Origin: CALGKJ01 sp049322695
GTDB taxonomy: Bacteria > Bacillota > Clostridia > Lutisporales > Lutisporaceae
NCBI GenBank assembly: GCA_049322695.1
Contig: JBMORW010000015.1
Coordinates: 1-64,000 of the forward strand
DNA length: 64,000 bases
Direction of reading: 5' to 3'
The position numbers and the translations under genes were made by a program. The notes beneath the pieces were generated by a model. The model was not told the DNA's origin, did not search any database, and was given only the letters and a program-made list of their open reading frames with translations. Below, piece after piece: positions 35,721-45,265 of this stretch (the first letter of the stretch is position 1; each line of letters opens with the position of its first letter).

Positions 35721-37802
35721 TTGCAATACGATCATGAGGCATACAATGAAAGCTTTAAAAGGCTTAATGAATATCAAAGAGCAGCTGTGACAGATCAGAG
35801 AAGGGTGCTTCTTGTCAATGCACAGGTTGGCAGCGGAAAAACAACCGTATTGATCCATAAGCTTCTATATTTGCATTTTGTTAAAAAGCTACCTTTGCAG
35901 AGTATGGTGGTGCTGACCTTTACCAATAAAGCAGCCAGGGAGATAAAGGAGAGGATCAGGCAGCTTGACAGCAGCATAATGGATGAGGACATGAGGTTCT
36001 TTGGTACCTTTCACAGTGTAGCCAGGACTCTGCTTTCCAGTATCCTGCCCACAGAAAGGATAGGCTATAGAAAGGATTTTACAGTAGTTGATAATGATGA
36101 AATGCAGGAGATATTTGATAGAGTAATCAATGAGAATAGTCTTTCACTAAAATACAGGAATAAAATCCGAAAGCGCCTGGATAAATACCGTCAAGGCAAG
36201 CTTCTCTATGGAAACATGAAGAAGGATGATGATCTTAAGGAATTTATTGAGCTTCTAAAGCAGGAGAAAACAAAATCCAATATAATGGACTTTGATGATC
36301 TTATTGACTATACTCTGGAGCTGCTGCCTGAGCCAACCTTTTGTCCTGAATGGATAATAATAGACGAGTTTCAGGATAGTGACAGCAAGCAGCTGCAGAT
36401 GATTGAGCTCTTAATGGGCGACAAAACAAAGGTTTTTGCAGTAGGAGACCCTAACCAGGTTATTTATACCTGGAGAGGGGGAAAGAGTGATATATTTAAA
36501 GAGTTTAAAGAGCGGTACAATGCTGATGAACTGTCTCTTCCAGTAAACTACAGATCAACCGCAACAATACTTAATGCTGCCAAGGTCTTCATGGACCTGG
36601 GAGGTACTCTTGAGGGGGTAAGAGAAAAAGGGAAGCCGATATCTATAAAGAAGCACCATAATACCTTTAATGAGGCATTGTATATTGCAGATAGAATAAA
36701 ACAGTGCGTGGCAGATGGAGAAAAATTCAGTGACTTTGCGGTGCTGTACAGAAAGCAAAAAAACTCCGAGGTATTCAGGGAGGTTTTTGAAAAGAGGAAT
36801 TTGCCTTATGAAATTGCTGTTAAGAAGAGTCTGAAGGACATTCCAGTTATGTATTGGCTGGTAAGATTGCTGAAGGGTGCAGTCAATATACAGGATAAGG
36901 ACAGTATAATTTACGCACTGGCGGATTCCAGATACGGTACAGGATTGTCAGCAGCAAAGGCTAAGGAATTGCTGAACAGACTTCAAGGAAAAGGTGAACC
37001 TCAATGTGAGCTGCTTATGAAGATATACGGATTTGAGAACTGGTGCATTAAGCAGCAGGGAGATGTGACGGCAGACAGTATTTATGACTATTTCGATTTG
37101 AACTCATTGCTGGCCCCCACTTCTATAAGCTTTGGTGAGGACAAGAAAAGCGTGATGCAGCTTCTCAGCAGCATGTATGAGTTTATAGAATACAGACAAA
37201 CTGATGTTTTTGAGGGAATAAGAGAGTATGTGGACAACTCTGCTCTTTACGGAAGTCAAATAATTAATGAAGGAATACATAAAGAGCAGGATTCAGTGAA
37301 GCTTATGACTCTTCATGCCTCCAAAGGACTTGAGTTCAAGCATGTTTTCATATCGGGAGCAAACCTGGGAAGCATTCCTCTTCCAAATAGGAAGGAAGAG
37401 GAAGAGAAGGAAGAACAGCGACTTTTTTTTGTTGGAATCACAAGAGCGAAAGATAGTTTGGAGATTTCATACCATGCAAAGCCTGATGACTTTGGTGTGT
37501 ATAGCGTTCCCAGTCCTTTTCTCCGAATGATTCCGGGTGAACTGATTGAAAGTGAGGACTTTGGAAGCAGAGCTTCCGGCCTCAACCAATTAAGAAAGGA
37601 AATCAAGCTTAATATAGACAATAAGGCTGTGAAGCCTGAGAAGAAAGAGGCAGAAAAGAGCAGGCAGAAGGTTGTCCATGAGAAATATGGAGAGGGGTAT
37701 GTGGTAAGTGAGGATGAAAATAATATTGTTGTTGACTTTTCTGTTTATGGTGAGAAAACCTTCCTGAAAATGCTGTGTACGCTTAGATTCATAAATGAAT
37801 GA
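35721..37802 (+). CDS. UvrD/PcrA-like superfamily 1 helicase
   Basis: A 694-codon frame with all SF1A motifs: VGSGKTT (I), FTNKAAREIKERI (Ia), IIDEFQDSD (II), AVGDPNQVIYTWRGG (III), LPVNYRST (IV), LMTLHASKGLEFKHVFI (V) and VGITRAKDSL (VI). The C-terminal VVHEKYGEGYVVS segment resembles the PcrA/UvrD Tudor-like tail that contacts RNA polymerase. TTG 35721 is chosen for its AGGTGG site; GTG 35712 is also in frame. It is slightly shorter than canonical PcrA, with only modest 2B sequence similarity visible. Pairing with the MrfA-like helicase suggests nucleotide excision-type repair. Confidence 0.88.
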   Translation: MQYDHEAYNESFKRLNEYQRAAVTDQRRVLLVNAQVGSGKTTVLIHKLLYLHFVKKLPLQSMVVLTFTNKAAREIKERIRQLDSSIMDEDMRFFGTFHSVARTLLSSILPTERIGYRKDFTVVDNDEMQEIFDRVINENSLSLKYRNKIRKRLDKYRQGKLLYGNMKKDDDLKEFIELLKQEKTKSNIMDFDDLIDYTLELLPEPTFCPEWIIIDEFQDSDSKQLQMIELLMGDKTKVFAVGDPNQVIYTWRGGKSDIFKEFKERYNADELSLPVNYRSTATILNAAKVFMDLGGTLEGVREKGKPISIKKHHNTFNEALYIADRIKQCVADGEKFSDFAVLYRKQKNSEVFREVFEKRNLPYEIAVKKSLKDIPVMYWLVRLLKGAVNIQDKDSIIYALADSRYGTGLSAAKAKELLNRLQGKGEPQCELLMKIYGFENWCIKQQGDVTADSIYDYFDLNSLLAPTSISFGEDKKSVMQLLSSMYEFIEYRQTDVFEGIREYVDNSALYGSQIINEGIHKEQDSVKLMTLHASKGLEFKHVFISGANLGSIPLPNRKEEEEKEEQRLFFVGITRAKDSLEISYHAKPDDFGVYSVPSPFLRMIPGELIESEDFGSRASGLNQLRKEIKLNIDNKAVKPEKKEAEKSRQKVVHEKYGEGYVVSEDENNIVVDFSVYGEKTFLKMLCTLRFINE

Positions 37803-37911
37803 CGATCTTGAAGGCTGGCTATAAGCGGTTTTATCTGATAAACTAATTATGTATGATTTTGACGGTTTTAGTCTTATATCAGCTGATATTTTTTGAGAGT
37901 GGGTGAATTTA

Positions 37912-39231
37912 ATGGAAAAAGGCAGTATAAAAAGTGTTCTTACCAATAAGGATTTAATGGTGCTTTGGTTTGGACATGCAATAAGCATATTTGGAGATGC
38001 AATTACTTTTTTGGCACTGCCCTACTTGGTTTATGAAGCTACAGGCAGCAAAAATGCCCTTGCATTTACTGCACTGCTGAGAGGAGCGCCGATTATTCTT
38101 TTAGGACTGTTTGCCGGTGCTCTTGTGGATCGATGGAACAGAAAGAGAATAATGATTTCTTCGGATTTAATCAGAGCGCTTCTCACACTACCTTTGATTG
38201 TAGTGCCCAATGAGTATTTTGTGATAACCGTATATACAGTCTCTGTACTGAAATCAATTGCAGGAATCTTTTTCAACCCTGCCATCAACTCCACAATACC
38301 TGCAATAGTTAATAAGAGAGATCTCAATACAGTAAACTCTATGCTGGGCTTTACCGGCAGTACATTGGCCTTTGTAACACCTTTAATTGGAATGGCTCTT
38401 ATCAAGATTGCCGGAGCAAGGGCAGTACTGCTTATAGATATGATTTCATTTATCGTGTCGGCAATTGCCGTATATTATATAAATATACCTGCCAGGGCAA
38501 ACAGTGAAGTCCGAAAAATCAATGCTAGCGGTGTTTTGCTGGATGCAAGGGATGGCATAAAATACATAATAAAATCCAAGCCGCTTACGGTTATAATGAT
38601 AACTACTATGATAACAATGTTCGGACAAGGCTTTATAGGACCCTTATGGATGCCTTATGTTGTTGAGGTTCTTAACAAGCCTGCTATATTCATAGGTAAG
38701 CTTGGATCAAATCAAAGTCTTGGAGCTTTGCTGGGAAATATACTGGTAATGCTGTTAGGTTTAAGAGCAGTGAAATCCTATAGGAAAATGTACTCCTTTT
38801 TTGTATTGATGACAGGGGTAACCATATTTATGCAAATAACTACAGGAAGCTTTGATGTGTTCATAATGTGGGGATTCTCTGTGGGAGTTTTCATTTCAGG
38901 CATGAACGTAGCAACGCAGACAATCATGCAGCAGGCTACCAGGAAGGATTTTATGGGAAGAATAAGCAGTGTTTTCTTTTTAATAAATCAAGGCTTTTAT
39001 CTGATGTCCATATCGTTAGTTGCTGTGGTTGGAGACCTTATATCCACCAGAAACCTCCTTGTCTTTGCATGTGCTATATGGCTTATAGGCTGTGTTATAG
39101 GCTCTGTGGCGATGATGTTTGTTAAGGAAGGAAGTATGAGTATTTACGAGCATGAAGCCGCTGAAGAGGGTGCTGCGGCTGAAAAAGGTAAAGCTGCTGA
39201 AAATGTTTTGGCTGCAGAGGATTCCCACTAA
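37912..39231 (+). CDS. Major facilitator superfamily exporter (MFS_3 type)
   Basis: A 439-residue permease with about 12 hydrophobic segments. The loop motif GALVDRWNRKRIMI between helices 2 and 3 is the MFS signature A variant. Overall layout resembles macrolide or siderophore exporters (MefA/EntS). The C-terminal tail is an Ala/Glu-rich low-complexity stretch (EEGAAAEKGKAAENVLAAED). ATG 37912 has GGGTG 7 bases upstream; GTG 37903 is an alternative. Substrate unknown. It is followed after about 30 bases by the first ppx gene. Confidence 0.85.
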   Translation: MEKGSIKSVLTNKDLMVLWFGHAISIFGDAITFLALPYLVYEATGSKNALAFTALLRGAPIILLGLFAGALVDRWNRKRIMISSDLIRALLTLPLIVVPNEYFVITVYTVSVLKSIAGIFFNPAINSTIPAIVNKRDLNTVNSMLGFTGSTLAFVTPLIGMALIKIAGARAVLLIDMISFIVSAIAVYYINIPARANSEVRKINASGVLLDARDGIKYIIKSKPLTVIMITTMITMFGQGFIGPLWMPYVVEVLNKPAIFIGKLGSNQSLGALLGNILVMLLGLRAVKSYRKMYSFFVLMTGVTIFMQITTGSFDVFIMWGFSVGVFISGMNVATQTIMQQATRKDFMGRISSVFFLINQGFYLMSISLVAVVGDLISTRNLLVFACAIWLIGCVIGSVAMMFVKEGSMSIYEHEAAEEGAAAEKGKAAENVLAAEDSH

Positions 39232-39262
39232 GCAGCAATTTGATAGTAAGGGGTAATGTGCA

Positions 39263-40777
39263 ATGGAAAGGATCGCAATAATAGATTTGGGTTCTAATTC
39301 GGTAAGACTGGTTATCATGGAGATAAATGACAGAGGTGCTTACAGAATAATAAACGAAGTAAAAGAGACTGTAAGGCTGTCGGAAGGCATGGGTGCAGAT
39401 AATATATTGAAGCCTGATGCTATACGCAGAACGATGCAGACCCTGAGATTATTCAAAAATCTCTGCGAGGCAAGCGACATTACCGATACTATTGCCGTTG
39501 CAACAGCAGCAGTTCGAAAGGCGAGAAACCAACAGGAGTTTTTACAGCTTATACAAATGGATACAGGTATAAGCTTTGAGGTTATTTCCGGTGTGAGAGA
39601 AGCTGAGCTTGGCTTTAAAGGTGTTGTGCATACCTTGGATATAGAAGACGGCTTTGTTGTGGATATTGGGGGTGCAAGCACCGAGGTTACAAAGTTTATA
39701 GACAGGAAAATTGTTGAAGCCTTCAGCTTTCCATTTGGAGCTGTAAATCTTACTGAAATGTTTCTGGAAAAGAACAGCAATACTCAAAAGCAAATAGATG
39801 CGCTTGAAAAGTTTTTGACCAAGCAATATACAAGTATACCATGGCTTAGAAACAACATTTCAGCCATGCCCTTAATCGGGCTGGGAGGCACTATCAGAGC
39901 ATTAAGCAAGATTGACAGAATGAAAAAAGGTTATAGCCTGGATGTGACACATAACTATAGAATGAACAACAGTGATATAGAAGCCATATACAACAGCATG
40001 AAATATATGAATCTTGAAGAGCGTCTGCTGCTGCCTGGCATGGCAAAGGACAGAGCAGATATAATAATTGCAGGCACTTCAGCTGTAAATATGCTTTTAA
40101 AGGTGCTTAGAGCAAGCAGATTTATAATAAGCGGAAGCGGTATCAGGGAAGGAATGTTTTATGAGCATTATCTTCACAGATTAAGCAGCAGCGGTTATAC
40201 CAATATTATAAATGCAAGCATTGATAATATATTAAAGCTTTATAATGTCAATCTTTCACATGTAGAACAAGTGAAAAAAATAGCATTGACTATTTTTGAC
40301 CAGCTGGGAATTGTGCATAAGCTTGGTAAGGAGCACAGGATTGTGTTAGAAAGGGCAGCTTTGCTGCATGATGTGGGAATTATAATAGATTTCTACAACA
40401 GAGATGAGCACACCTATTATATACTTACCAATTCCAGGATAAACGGTCTTGATCATAAAGAAATAATCCTCACAGCCTTGGCTGCATCGAAATTTACAGG
40501 AGAAAAGCTTAGAAGACATTATGTCAAGCATAGGGATATAATATCAAAAGAGGATTATTCTGCAGTAAGAAAGCTTATAGCCATTCTGATGATAAGTGAC
40601 AAGCTTGACAGAAGCAAAGCCAGTATTATTACCTCCGTTGACTGCAGGATTAAGGCAGATAAGGTGATATTAGCCACAGAAAAGTTAATGGGTGAAGGAG
40701 AACTGGAGGTTGCAGAAGCAAATAAAATGCAAGGTATCTTTAAGAAGACATTCAGAAAGGACTTAGTCATAACATAG
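39263..40777 (+). CDS. Ppx/GppA phosphatase with HD domain (first copy)
   Basis: A 504-residue protein. The N-terminal ASKHA-fold domain shows IIDLGSNSVRLVI, AVATAAVRKARN, VISGVREAELGF and VVDIGGASTE. A C-terminal HD-like region contains ERAALLHDVGIIIDF and HKEIILTALAA. Such proteins cleave exopolyphosphate or convert pppGpp to ppGpp. AAGGGG lies 10 bases before ATG 39263. A bulged hairpin terminates it before the second copy at 40950, which is related but clearly diverged. Confidence 0.9.
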   Translation: MERIAIIDLGSNSVRLVIMEINDRGAYRIINEVKETVRLSEGMGADNILKPDAIRRTMQTLRLFKNLCEASDITDTIAVATAAVRKARNQQEFLQLIQMDTGISFEVISGVREAELGFKGVVHTLDIEDGFVVDIGGASTEVTKFIDRKIVEAFSFPFGAVNLTEMFLEKNSNTQKQIDALEKFLTKQYTSIPWLRNNISAMPLIGLGGTIRALSKIDRMKKGYSLDVTHNYRMNNSDIEAIYNSMKYMNLEERLLLPGMAKDRADIIIAGTSAVNMLLKVLRASRFIISGSGIREGMFYEHYLHRLSSSGYTNIINASIDNILKLYNVNLSHVEQVKKIALTIFDQLGIVHKLGKEHRIVLERAALLHDVGIIIDFYNRDEHTYYILTNSRINGLDHKEIILTALAASKFTGEKLRRHYVKHRDIISKEDYSAVRKLIAILMISDKLDRSKASIITSVDCRIKADKVILATEKLMGEGELEVAEANKMQGIFKKTFRKDLVIT

Positions 40778-40808
40778 AGCACTTTTAAGTGTCTCTGTGT
40801 TTTTTTTA
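40776..40808 (+). terminator. Terminator after the first ppx gene
   Basis: A stem with a single bulge (AGAGCACTT pairing with AAGTGTCTCT) followed by GTG and eight T residues. Confidence 0.75.
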
Positions 40809-40949
40809 CATAAATTTAATAATGAAATAAGAATTGTCAGATGATTTTGAATAAAACTTACGGTATAATATAAAATATGATTGGCTGTCCGCGGGCGTTG
40901 TCTAAAGCTCACAACCGATTGACATTACTTAAGATAAGCGGGGGTATAT

Positions 40950-42503
40950 ATGAGTACTAATAAAAATGAAGTGATTGCAGCTATTGACGTTGGATCCAAC
41001 ACAATAAGAATGAAAATTGCAGAAATTAAAAGCAATGGAAAAATTGCTGTATTTGAGGATTTGCGGCAGCCTATTAATCTTGGCAGAGATACCTTCTCAA
41101 TGGGTATTATTGAAACCGAGACAATTCAGAAAACCTGCGAGATACTTAAGGATTATAAAAGGTTCATGAAGGAGTACAAGATAAAGACATATAAGGCTGT
41201 TTCCACCAGTGCTGTAAGGGAAGCGGAAAACAGGGATTATATACTTGATCAAATAAAGGTAAAGACAGGACTGGATATAGATGTAATCAATAATGCACAG
41301 GAAAGATTCCTGACCTATAAAGGTATAAGTGATAAAATAGATGATTACACCAGATACAGAAAAGAAGGAATGCTGATAGTTGATATAGGCTCAGGCGGAG
41401 TTGAAGCATCCCTTTATAAGAACGGATATCTTAATTTTACAGAAAATATCAAAGTAGGTTCGTTAAGGTTAAGAGAAATACTCCATGACTTGGAGAGAAA
41501 AACATTGAATTTCCCTGAAATCATGGAGGAGTTCGTTGAAAGCAAGATATATCTTTTATTACCTCGAATTAAAAGATACAATATAAAGCACTTTGTCGGC
41601 CTTGGCGGAGAGATAAAAATCATATCCATGCTGTGCAACAATAAAGCTGGTGATGTGGTAAAAATCAACAAGAGCGCCCTTGATGAGCTATATATGAAAT
41701 TAAAGTCAATGACTACACAAAGTATAATGCACGGCTTTGGAATATCCCCCGAAAGAGCTGAAGTACTGCTGCCTTCAGTAATAGTTTTCAGGAAGTTTCT
41801 GGAGGCAACTGATACAGAAGTAATACTATCTCCCTTGGTATCGCTAAGAGATGGTTTGATTTCCGATATTGTTGATACAAAGTTCAAATCTAAAAGAAAA
41901 ACAGAGTTTGTAGAGGATATAATAAGCTCTTCTCGTTGTCTTGCAGAAAAGTATGAATATGATGAAGCACATGCAAGACATGTGGAAAAAATAAGTCTTG
42001 AGCTTTTTGACAATACCACCAGCCTGCACGGCATGGGAGATAAGGAACGGTTTTATTTGCAGATGGCGTCAGTTCTTCATGACATAGGTAAGTTTATCAG
42101 TCATAACAATCACAGCCTTAACTCCTATAATATTATTCAGAATTCGAATATTATCGGCTTATCCGAGCGGGACTTAAAGATAATAGCTAAGGTAGTGAAG
42201 TATCATAGTGAGGATAGTCCTGGAAATCATGAAGCAAACTACAGAATGATGGATTATGCCGACAGGCTGATTGTATCGAAGCTCTGCGCAATACTGAAGC
42301 TTGCTGATTCGCTTGATATCAGTCATAAGCAGTATGTAAAAAACCTCTCTGTGGAACTGGATGAAGATTTACTTGTCAAGATATCCACAGATAAGGATAT
42401 TACTCTGGAACAGTGGACCTTTGAGAACAAATCCGACTTCTTCTATGAGGTATTCGGAATAAGACCAATAATCAGAAAAAAGGTGAGAATAAACAATGGA
42501 TGA
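40950..42503 (+). CDS. ppx: Ppx/GppA phosphatase with HD domain (second copy)
   Basis: A 517-residue paralogue: AIDVGSNTIRMKIAEI, AVSTSAVREAENRD, VINNAQERFLTYKG and IVDIGSGGVEASLY form the nucleotide-binding core, and MASVLHDIGKFISHNNH with KVVKYHSED the C-terminal HD region. It overlaps ppk1 by 8 bases, so the two are translationally coupled; opposite enzymes, one making and one degrading polyphosphate, are produced together. RBS GGGGGT precedes ATG 40950. A TATAAT at 40864-40869 upstream may be its -10, but no good -35 is seen. Confidence 0.9.
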   Translation: MSTNKNEVIAAIDVGSNTIRMKIAEIKSNGKIAVFEDLRQPINLGRDTFSMGIIETETIQKTCEILKDYKRFMKEYKIKTYKAVSTSAVREAENRDYILDQIKVKTGLDIDVINNAQERFLTYKGISDKIDDYTRYRKEGMLIVDIGSGGVEASLYKNGYLNFTENIKVGSLRLREILHDLERKTLNFPEIMEEFVESKIYLLLPRIKRYNIKHFVGLGGEIKIISMLCNNKAGDVVKINKSALDELYMKLKSMTTQSIMHGFGISPERAEVLLPSVIVFRKFLEATDTEVILSPLVSLRDGLISDIVDTKFKSKRKTEFVEDIISSSRCLAEKYEYDEAHARHVEKISLELFDNTTSLHGMGDKERFYLQMASVLHDIGKFISHNNHSLNSYNIIQNSNIIGLSERDLKIIAKVVKYHSEDSPGNHEANYRMMDYADRLIVSKLCAILKLADSLDISHKQYVKNLSVELDEDLLVKISTDKDITLEQWTFENKSDFFYEVFGIRPIIRKKVRINNG

Positions 42504-44631
42504 TAGTAAAATGTTAGAAAGTATTACGGATTACTCATTTATGTATGGGGATTCAGACAATAGCCAATATATGGGTAAAAAATATATAAACCGAGAACTG
42601 AGCTGGCTGGAGTTTAACAGCAGGGTGCTGGAGGAGGCACAGGATAAAAAGAACATGCTTTTGGAACGCACTAAGTTTTTGTCCATTGTAAGCTCTAATC
42701 TGGATGAGTTTTTCATGGTGAGGGTGGCTTCCTTAAAGGATCAGGTGCATGTAGGGCTGTCAAAGCATGACATATCAGGAATGTCGCCTTCCGAGCAGCT
42801 AAAAAGGATATCACTGAGAGCACATAATATGGTGCATGAGCAGTACAACTGTTATAACAGATCGGTGATACCGGCATTAAGCAAGGAAGGAATATCTTTC
42901 CTTAAAATAGAAGAACTGAACAAAGAACAATTGTCTTATGTTGATGGTATGTTTGAAAACACGCTTTTTCCAGTGCTGACTCCCATGGCCGTTGATAAGA
43001 GCAGACCATTTCCGCTGATTCTGAACAAAAGCTTAAATATTGCACTTCTGTTGGAAAATCAGGACTCCGAACAGGGTTTTATATTTGCGACTGTGCAGGT
43101 GCCTTCCATACTGGATAGAGTTATAAGGCTCCCGGGAGAGGAAGAGTCATACATACTGCTTGAAAATGTCATACAGTATTATATCAACAGATTATTCAGA
43201 GGACATAGCATACTTTGCACAGGAAAATACAGGATAACAAGAAATGCTGATCTGAGCATTGATGAGGAAGGTGCTGAGGATTTGCTCAGTGCAATAGAGA
43301 AATCAGTAAAAAAGAGAAAATGGGGCTCCGCCATAAGGCTTGAGGTTGATTATAAGTTTGACCAAAGGCTGCTGAGCATTCTTAAGGAGGAGCTGGAGCT
43401 CAGAAATGAGGACATATATTATATCAATGGAGATATTGATTTAACATTTCTCATGAAGTTCAATAATAAGCTTGGTGAAAAATTCAATTATCTGCGGAAT
43501 GAGGTGTTGGTGCCTGTGACACCTGTTGACCTGATAGGAAGCAATGATATTTTTGAAGCAATAGCCCAAAAGGATATTCTGCTGCATCACCCCTTTGAAT
43601 CCTTTGATTATGTCATTGACTTCATTAGGACAGCAGCCAGTGATCCCAATGTCCTGGCTATAAAGCAAACGCTTTACAGAGTCAGCGGCAATTCTCCGAT
43701 AGTCAATGCTTTAGCAGAGGCAGCAGAAAATGGAAAGCAGGTTACTGTCCTTTTGGAGCTTAAGGCAAGGTTTGATGAGGAGAACAACATTAACTGGGCT
43801 AAACAGCTTGAGCAGTCAGGCTGCCACGTAATTTACGGACTGGTAGGTCTCAAAACTCACTGCAAGATGACGTTGGTAGTGAGAAGTGAAGAGGAGGGCA
43901 TAAAGAGGTATGTACACCTGAGTACAGGCAATTATAATGATATTACCGCAAGGCTATATACAGACATAGGATTTATGACAGCCAACCCTTATATTGCCGC
44001 AGATACTTCTGCCATTTTTAATATGCTTTCAGGCTATTCACAACTGGACAGGCTTTACAAGATGGAGGTAGCCCCCATAGGCTTGCGGAAGAGATTTATT
44101 GAGCTTATTAAGCATGAGGCTAAAAATGCAAGGCAGGGCAAGGAGGCGGCAATAATTGCAAAAATGAATTCCCTTGTGGACGATGAAATAATTGATACTC
44201 TCTATGAGGCTTCGCAGGCAGGTGTGAATATACAGCTTATCGTCAGGGGTATTTGCTGCTTAAGACCGGGGGTAAAGGGGCTCAGTGAAAATATAAAGGT
44301 TACTAGCATTGTTGACAGGTTCCTTGAACACAGCCGTATTTACTATTTTCATAATAGTGGTGCGGAGCAGATATATTTGTCCAGTGCTGACTGGATGTAT
44401 AGAAATATGGACAGAAGAGTTGAAGTTATCTTTCCAATAGAAGATAAGCACCTGATAGAAAGGGTCAAGGAAATACTTGATGTTATTCTGATGGATACTG
44501 TTAAGGCAAGAGTACTAAACTCTGATGGTACCTATAGTCATGTTGACAAAAGAGGTAAGAAGCATATACAGAGCCAGCTTTATTTGTATGATATGATTAA
44601 GTCACAGGTTGAAGAACTTAAAGGCCATTGA
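42496..44631 (+). CDS. ppk1: Polyphosphate kinase 1
   Basis: A 711-residue enzyme that builds polyphosphate from ATP. The N-terminal domain contains YINRELSWLEFNSRVLEEA and SNLDEFFMVRVASLK. The two phospholipase-D-like catalytic domains hold the active histidines: His474 in YVHLSTGNYN (equivalent to the autophosphorylated His of the E. coli enzyme) and His619 in YFHNSGAE. KTHCKMTLVVR and NMDRRVEV are also conserved. Length matches the family (about 690-710). No transcription stop was seen between it and glpP, so readthrough is possible. Confidence 0.96.
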   Translation: MDDSKMLESITDYSFMYGDSDNSQYMGKKYINRELSWLEFNSRVLEEAQDKKNMLLERTKFLSIVSSNLDEFFMVRVASLKDQVHVGLSKHDISGMSPSEQLKRISLRAHNMVHEQYNCYNRSVIPALSKEGISFLKIEELNKEQLSYVDGMFENTLFPVLTPMAVDKSRPFPLILNKSLNIALLLENQDSEQGFIFATVQVPSILDRVIRLPGEEESYILLENVIQYYINRLFRGHSILCTGKYRITRNADLSIDEEGAEDLLSAIEKSVKKRKWGSAIRLEVDYKFDQRLLSILKEELELRNEDIYYINGDIDLTFLMKFNNKLGEKFNYLRNEVLVPVTPVDLIGSNDIFEAIAQKDILLHHPFESFDYVIDFIRTAASDPNVLAIKQTLYRVSGNSPIVNALAEAAENGKQVTVLLELKARFDEENNINWAKQLEQSGCHVIYGLVGLKTHCKMTLVVRSEEEGIKRYVHLSTGNYNDITARLYTDIGFMTANPYIAADTSAIFNMLSGYSQLDRLYKMEVAPIGLRKRFIELIKHEAKNARQGKEAAIIAKMNSLVDDEIIDTLYEASQAGVNIQLIVRGICCLRPGVKGLSENIKVTSIVDRFLEHSRIYYFHNSGAEQIYLSSADWMYRNMDRRVEVIFPIEDKHLIERVKEILDVILMDTVKARVLNSDGTYSHVDKRGKKHIQSQLYLYDMIKSQVEELKGH

Positions 44632-44685
44632 TAACTCTTATTAAGGACTAGTAATTAATACAAGTATGTTACGAGGGGTGACTAT

Positions 44686-45252
44686 ATGAGCTCAATGTTT
44701 TACGGCAAGATACATGAAAATCCCATAATTGCTGCTATTACAGATATAGCAAAGGTAAAGGATGCGGTTGAATCACCCTGTGAAATAGTTTTCTTGCTGA
44801 CAGGAAGCATTTTTAATATAAAGGATGCTGTCAGAGCGCTTAAAGAAAAAGGTAAAATGGTGTTTATACATCTAGACCTTTTGGAGGGTATATCCAAGGA
44901 TCAGATTGCAATAGAATATATACATAAGGAAATCAATCCGGATGGAATAATCACAACAAAGAGCAATTTGGTGAAAGCTGCCCGTGATATGGGACTGTTT
45001 ACGATACAAAGATTTTTTCTTGTGGATTCAATATCTGTTGAATCAGGTATTAAGACTGTTCAAAATTCCAAGCCTGATGCTGTAGAGATAATGCCGGGAA
45101 TTATGCACAGGATTACTGCAAAAATATGTAGTGAGCTTAAGATTCCTGTTATAACCGGAGGATTCATAAACGGCAAGGAGGATGTCATAGCATGCTTAAA
45201 CTCAGGTGCTATGGGCATTTCTACAAGCAATGAGGATATATGGTATATGTAA
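44686..45252 (+). CDS. glpP: Glycerol-3-phosphate-responsive antiterminator
   Basis: A 188-residue TIM-barrel-like protein of the GlpP family. Typical blocks: NPIIAAITDIAKVKDAVES, EIVFLLTGSIFNI, KMVFIHLDLLEGISKD, DGIITTKSNLVKAA, FFLVDSIS, VEIMPGIM and PVITGGFI. In Bacillus, GlpP with glycerol-3-phosphate binds leader mRNA and prevents termination before glp genes. ATG 44686 has GAGGGGTGA upstream. It is directly followed by glpK. A terminator hairpin before the dehydrogenase gene (46843-46890) is its likely target. Confidence 0.93.
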   Translation: MSSMFYGKIHENPIIAAITDIAKVKDAVESPCEIVFLLTGSIFNIKDAVRALKEKGKMVFIHLDLLEGISKDQIAIEYIHKEINPDGIITTKSNLVKAARDMGLFTIQRFFLVDSISVESGIKTVQNSKPDAVEIMPGIMHRITAKICSELKIPVITGGFINGKEDVIACLNSGAMGISTSNEDIWYM

Positions 45253-45265
45253 AAGGGGGATGAAC

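Noticed and set aside
40841..40869. Promoter for the second ppx gene
   Set aside because: TATAAT at 40864 is good, but the nearest -35-like hexamers are 11 or 24 bases away, so no complete promoter is claimed.
41414..42034. 206-codon minus-strand frame inside the second ppx gene
   Set aside because: Antisense shadow of a conserved gene; Ser-rich low-information translation.
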